NCBI GenBank assembly: GCA_040758475.1
Contig: JBFLVN010000190.1
Location: 1-7,457 of the forward strand
Reading direction: 5' to 3'
Source: JBFLVN01 sp040758475
Lineage (GTDB): Bacteria > JAGRBM01
Length of the DNA stretch: 7,457 nt
Positions 1 through 7,457 of this stretch are shown piece by piece; position 1 is the stretch's first letter, and each line of letters starts with the position of its first letter. The notes below the pieces were generated by a model that saw only the letters and a program-made list of their open reading frames with translations, did no database searches and was not told the DNA's origin. Made by a program: the position numbers and the translations under genes.

Positions 1-981
1 TCCATCAAGCTCCTCAAGGTGATCATCCTTTTCTTCTGGCTTGGCGGGGAACTCCCAGTGCCACCGTCCGTCTTTCTTGAAGCTCCTCAGCCTCAGGGCC
101 ATCTTGGCCCGCCGCAGGGTGATCCCCGAGATGCCCGCCTCCCGGGCGTCCCATTGCAGGTGCCATGCCTCCCGCTCCCCCGCTTCGATCCGCTCTTTGA
201 GGAAGTCTATGGTTGCCGCCAGGGCGTCGGCCGGGCCCTTGGGCCGAAGGGCTTGAAGCAGCTCTTCCGCCGTCATCTCCCGGACGTTTCCCCACCGGAT
301 TTTCCCCTCTTCAATGGAGAACTCCGTGGTCTTTGCCTCCGGCGCCAGGACGCTGCGGGCGTGGGCCAGGAGTCTCTTATTGGGATTTTCCGGGTCCCTC
401 GCGCACAGGACGACCGAATCGGCCCAGAAGGAAATATCTTCCGGCCCCGTCTTGGCCGGGCGGCCCGTGGGCGTCTGGGGAAGCCTCCGGACGGCCAGGA
501 TCGTGCATTCGTATTCGATAGCCATGTCCCGCAGCATTTCGGCGAATTTTCCCATCTTCTTGTTCACGTAGGGGTCGATGGGGTCGATGACGAGGAGGCT
601 TGGGCCCTCCTGGGAGAGGAAGCCCGAAAGGAGCGTCAAATTGAGGTACCGCACCCCGTCCTCTTCCGAAAAGACGCGGGAGGGTTCGACCACCTTGATC
701 CGGGAAAAATCGGCCCCGGCGGCCTGGAGGCGGGGTTTAACGGCATTGGTGAGGCTCGCGGGGGAGCCGATGAAGAGGACTTTGCCAAAGCACTCCTTCT
801 CCCGGCTCACGAAGGCGGCCAGGTCGGCGGCGATCCAGCTTTTTCCCGCGCCCCGGGGACCTTCGAGAACGACAAGGCTCCCCAGGGGGAAGTGGGGCTC
901 CGCGATGAACGCGGGCTCCCGGTCGGGCAGGTCGGAAAAGGACGGGGCGGAACAGGGATTGGCCGGAGGGGTGGAATCCAT
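1..981 (-). CDS. RecA-like P-loop ATPase, AAA_25 / RepA-like family (3' end cut by window edge)
   Basis: 327 codons are visible from ATG 981 to the left edge with no stop. The Walker A motif GPRGAGKS is at residues 41-48 and the Walker B strand LLVIDP at 129-134, followed by PIDPY where the family usually has a DP-x-SAY-like loop. A later stretch (about residues 188-230: DSVVLCARDPENPNKR, then LAPEA and IRW) matches the usual AAA_25 ending. After about residue 235 comes a small C-terminal region with a helical AGISGITLRRAKMAL segment and a W-H-W-E-F-P ending. That ending is typical of the winged-helix-like tails on primase- and replication-associated AAA_25 proteins, so few residues are probably missing. 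The family contains hexameric RepA-type helicases and phage or plasmid ATPases; the DNA-handling role here is inferred. One oddity is that the motif usually reading roughly VRHxNK is VRRLPQ (about 164-169). The start is supported by an AGGAGA site 9 nt upstream and a promoter further up. No partner gene is visible. Confidence 0.86.
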   Translation of the reverse strand, partial: MDSTPPANPCSAPSFSDLPDREPAFIAEPHFPLGSLVVLEGPRGAGKSWIAADLAAFVSREKECFGKVLFIGSPASLTNAVKPRLQAAGADFSRIKVVEPSRVFSEEDGVRYLNLTLLSGFLSQEGPSLLVIDPIDPYVNKKMGKFAEMLRDMAIEYECTILAVRRLPQTPTGRPAKTGPEDISFWADSVVLCARDPENPNKRLLAHARSVLAPEAKTTEFSIEEGKIRWGNVREMTAEELLQALRPKGPADALAATIDFLKERIEAGEREAWHLQWDAREAGISGITLRRAKMALRLRSFKKDGRWHWEFPAKPEEKDDHLEELDG

Positions 982-990
982 AAATACACG

Positions 991-996
991 TCTCCT
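991..996 (-). promoter_or_regulatory. Shine-Dalgarno site for the AAA_25 ATPase gene
   Basis: On the minus strand this reads AGGAGA, 9 nt before ATG 981. It is the strongest ribosome-binding site in the window and settles the start of the ATPase gene. Confidence 0.75.
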
Positions 997-1081
997 ATTG
1001 AAGGTTGAAGGGCCGGGAAAGACGGAGGGTGAACGGGGTGAAGAAAGACCGGAGTGAACGAAAGAAGACGGAAACAACGCC

Positions 1082-1110
1082 AGTATAAAGTACCGGCGGA
1101 ACAATCACAA
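1082..1110 (-). promoter_or_regulatory. Candidate sigma70-type promoter for the ATPase gene
   Basis: Minus strand: -35 TTGTGA at 1110-1105, a 17-base spacer, and -10 TATACT at 1087-1082. This is 4/6 and 5/6 agreement with TTGACA/TATAAT at the ideal spacing. It lies in a locally AT-richer stretch that stands out from the GC-rich surroundings. Transcription would start near 1075, giving a leader of about 95 nt before ATG 981. Within that leader the heptamer GTGAACG (as read on the plus strand) occurs twice, at 1029-1035 and 1054-1060, inside purine-rich sequence; I see no further structure. The promoter implies the ATPase gene is transcribed independently of the kinase. Confidence 0.5.
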
Positions 1111-1140
1111 ATTAAATCGGATTAACGCAAAGTCCGCCGG
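1093..1140. promoter_or_regulatory. Inverted repeat spanning the -35 region (candidate operator)
   Basis: A perfect 8-base inverted repeat: CCGGCGGA at 1093-1100 and TCCGCCGG at 1133-1140, with 32 bases between the arms. One arm sits inside the -35/-10 spacer of the candidate promoter and the other upstream of the -35. The middle is AT-rich and contains the imperfect palindrome TTAAATCGGATTAA. The placement suits a repressor or regulator site, but an 8-base match with a long gap could arise by chance in GC-rich DNA. Confidence 0.3.
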
Positions 1141-1167
1141 TCGGAATTGCCCCTCCCCCAAACAGCT

Positions 1168-1228
1168 TACCCCACCCCCGTCCCCTCCCCGCTAGCGGGG
1201 AGGGGTGGCCGGAGGCCGGGGCGGGGTA
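1168..1228. repeat. REP-like GC-rich intergenic palindrome
   Basis: A 61-base inverted structure bounded by TACCCC (1168-1173) and GGGGTA (1223-1228). Its core is a perfect 24-base palindrome at 1182-1205 with GCTAGC in the centre and CCCC-T-CCCC / GGGG-A-GGGG arms. The right arm also carries GGCC-GGA-GGCC (1207-1217). The form, meaning C-rich and G-rich arms around a short core placed between genes, is that of dispersed REP/BIME-type palindromes found in many copies in some bacterial genomes. It starts 28 bases beyond the kinase stop codon, so it could stabilise the 3' end of that mRNA or help stop transcription. No U-run follows on the minus strand, so it is not a standard intrinsic terminator. 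Copy number cannot be judged from one copy. Confidence 0.65.
1170..1190 (-). other. Putative G-quadruplex motif in the kinase 3' untranslated region
   Basis: Read on the minus strand, this is four G-runs of 4, 4, 5 and 4 bases separated by loops of 1, 2 and 1 bases. That meets and exceeds the usual G3+N1-7 rule. It would be present in RNA reading through from the kinase gene. The right arm of the same repeat gives a second, looser G-rich motif on the plus strand (1197-1226; loops of 1, 12 and 1). Formation in the cell is inference. Confidence 0.45.
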
Positions 1229-1255
1229 CGCAACGCCGGGGGATGGCCGGCATTT

Positions 1256-6382
<5,127 letters not shown>

Positions 6383-6496
6383 GCGCGGTTTTCTTGCGGG
6401 GTTCCCGCAGCCGGTGTTTTTTCTGGATGCTGGTCGCTCTCATCGTAGGCCAACGGCCGCCCCCAGAAAAGCGGAAGAACATCCGTGGAAACGGCC
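6383..6496. other. Gap between glycosyltransferase and kinase: no convincing promoter or terminator
   Basis: 114 bases. On the minus strand there is a small hairpin GCGGG-AAC-CCCGC at 6408-6396, ending 13 nt before the kinase GTG, and a 4-bp stem CCGT-TTCC-ACGG just after the glycosyltransferase stop. Neither is a terminator. I find no -35/-10 pair of quality and no good Shine-Dalgarno site before GTG 6382. The kinase could therefore be read from a promoter inside or upstream of the glycosyltransferase gene, or from a promoter of a type I cannot recognise. Confidence 0.4.
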
Positions 6497-7457
6497 TTAT
6501 GAAACCTTGGAAACCATCGAGAGGATTTGAGCCAGGCGGGCGGTCTGGCGCGGCCGGGAGAAGTTCTCTTCGATCCAGGCGGCGTCGCTGCTTGTTTCTA
6601 GCCGTCCCGCTTCCCAATCGGACCAGATTTTATCCAGCCGCTCGCGAAGCGCGGTTTCGTCACCGGGTGAAACCACCCATCCAGCTTTCGCGCGGGAGAC
6701 GATTTTGGCGCTCTCGCTCCCGGGGTTCGCGATGCAGAGGATGGGGCGCCCCGACGCGAGGTATTCGAAAAGCTTTCCCGGAAGGAAGCGGTGGGAAGAG
6801 AAGTCGTCGTAAAGGGGAAGTACGAGGACGTCGCTCTGCCGCTGGAAAGCCGCCGTCGCGCCGTGGGAAAGATACCCCTGGGTTTCCAGCAACTCCCCGG
6901 CGGGCGTGTTTTTTGCTGCGGCCTTCAGGTCCGCCGAATCGGGGCCCGCGTAAGCCAGGCGGATTTCATCCCGCCGCCGGCCGCTCGCCCACCCATTGAG
7001 GGACTCAAGGAATTTCCCCACGTCCTGGCCGAAAAAGCGCGTCCCCGTGAACGCCAGGCGAAGCCGCTGGCCTTTCTGGTAGGGCGGCAGGCATTCATAC
7101 GCCGCCGGGTCGTAGCCGTTCGGGATGGTGGATATCTTTCCCGCCAGCGAAGGATCGATTTCCAAAAATTCGCGGGCCGTGGGCTCGGTTGTTGCCAACA
7201 CGTGGTTTGCCCGGCGAAGGACCGATTTTTCCATGGGCCGCTCGATGGCGAGCTGGAGGGCGTTGTGATCGTAACCGGGCATCTTCGTCCAGGCGTCCCG
7301 GAAGTCGGCGATCCACGGGGGGCCTCCTCCCTTCCGGAGCGCCCGGCCGATCCAGTGGACCGTGAAGGGGGGCGCGGTCGTCAGCACGGCGTCGAATTTT
7401 TCCTCCGAAAGAAGGCGCCGCCCCGCCCGGACGGCGTAGGGGTACCACCCCAGGAAT
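6497..7457 (-). CDS. GT-B fold glycosyltransferase, GT4-like (5' end cut by window edge)
   Basis: 319 residues are visible, from the right edge (first whole codon 7456-7454) to TAA at 6497-6499. The reading frame stays open to the edge and the upstream residues (FLGWYPYAVRAGRRLL, then FDAVLTTAPP) are typical family sequence. GTG 7387 is therefore internal, and roughly the first 100 residues are probably missing. Visible marks are PPFTVHWIG, then WIADFRDAW at about 48-56 closing the N-terminal Rossmann-like domain; the IPNGYD linker at 111-116; LAFTGTRF at about 124-131 opening the C-terminal domain; and the donor-binding region PGKLFEYLASGRPIL at about 216-230, followed by an SES-AKIV helix and a PGDE turn. 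These are hallmarks of retaining, nucleotide-sugar-dependent GT4-type enzymes that act at the cytoplasmic face on cell-surface or secreted polysaccharide. Donor and acceptor sugars cannot be told. No membrane segment is seen in the visible part. The kinase gene follows 114 bases downstream on the same strand. Confidence 0.88.
   Translation of the reverse strand, partial: FLGWYPYAVRAGRRLLSEEKFDAVLTTAPPFTVHWIGRALRKGGGPPWIADFRDAWTKMPGYDHNALQLAIERPMEKSVLRRANHVLATTEPTAREFLEIDPSLAGKISTIPNGYDPAAYECLPPYQKGQRLRLAFTGTRFFGQDVGKFLESLNGWASGRRRDEIRLAYAGPDSADLKAAAKNTPAGELLETQGYLSHGATAAFQRQSDVLVLPLYDDFSSHRFLPGKLFEYLASGRPILCIANPGSESAKIVSRAKAGWVVSPGDETALRERLDKIWSDWEAGRLETSSDAAWIEENFSRPRQTARLAQILSMVSKVS

Noticed and set aside
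19..1008. A 329-codon open frame on the plus strand opposite the ATPase gene
   Set aside because: It is codon-for-codon antisense to the ATPase, which has clear Walker motifs, a promoter and a ribosome-binding site. The antisense translation has no recognisable features.
1021..1071. Imperfect tandem repeat in the ATPase leader, with GTGAACG at 1029 and 1054
   Set aside because: Outside the shared heptamer and general purine richness the two units do not align well, so chance is likely.
1182..1205. The palindromic core as a Rho-independent terminator for the kinase gene
   Set aside because: The stem is strong, but neither strand has a following T-run; the sequence on both sides is G/C-rich. 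It fits a REP-type repeat better.
6396..6408. GCGGG-AAC-CCCGC hairpin upstream of the kinase start as a terminator or riboswitch element
   Set aside because: Only 5 base pairs with no U-run and no partner helices. It may slightly affect translation but does not support a terminator or riboswitch call.

Overview
This is a GC-rich bacterial chromosomal window in which all three recognisable genes lie on the minus strand. Reading in the direction of transcription (right to left), they are: the 3' part of a GT-B fold glycosyltransferase (right edge to 6497), a very large soluble hybrid sensor histidine kinase (6382 to 1256), and a RecA-like P-loop ATPase of the AAA_25/RepA-like type whose last codons run off the left edge (981 to 1).

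The kinase fills about 70% of the window. Its order, read from the translation, is a basic N-terminal tail, three PAS domains, five GAF domains, a HisKA dimerisation/phosphoacceptor domain, a HATPase_c domain and a C-terminal receiver. All the catalytic residues I looked for are present. It has no membrane segment and no DNA-binding output, so it should act in the cytoplasm and pass phosphate to a partner encoded elsewhere. The first and fourth GAF domains resemble each other closely enough to suggest an internal duplication.

The 274-base gap between the kinase and the ATPase gene holds two separate things. Just behind the kinase stop codon is a 61-base GC-rich REP-like palindromic repeat, with G-quadruplex potential on both strands. 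Further along is a good sigma70-type promoter for the ATPase gene, with an 8-base inverted repeat around its -35 region and a strong Shine-Dalgarno site. The ATPase gene is therefore probably its own transcription unit. The 114-base gap between the glycosyltransferase and the kinase shows no convincing promoter or terminator, so those two genes may be co-transcribed, although their functions have no obvious link.

Taxonomy cannot be fixed from this window. The GC-rich codon use, the PAS/GAF-rich hybrid kinase and the REP-type palindrome fit a free-living bacterium with large signalling capacity, such as a deltaproteobacterial, Nitrospirota, NC10 or similar lineage; this is a weak inference. 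I do not see a clear new defence or metabolic system. The points most worth a second look are the five-GAF kinase, its unusual start region, the REP/G-quadruplex element and the divergent mobile-element-type ATPase.
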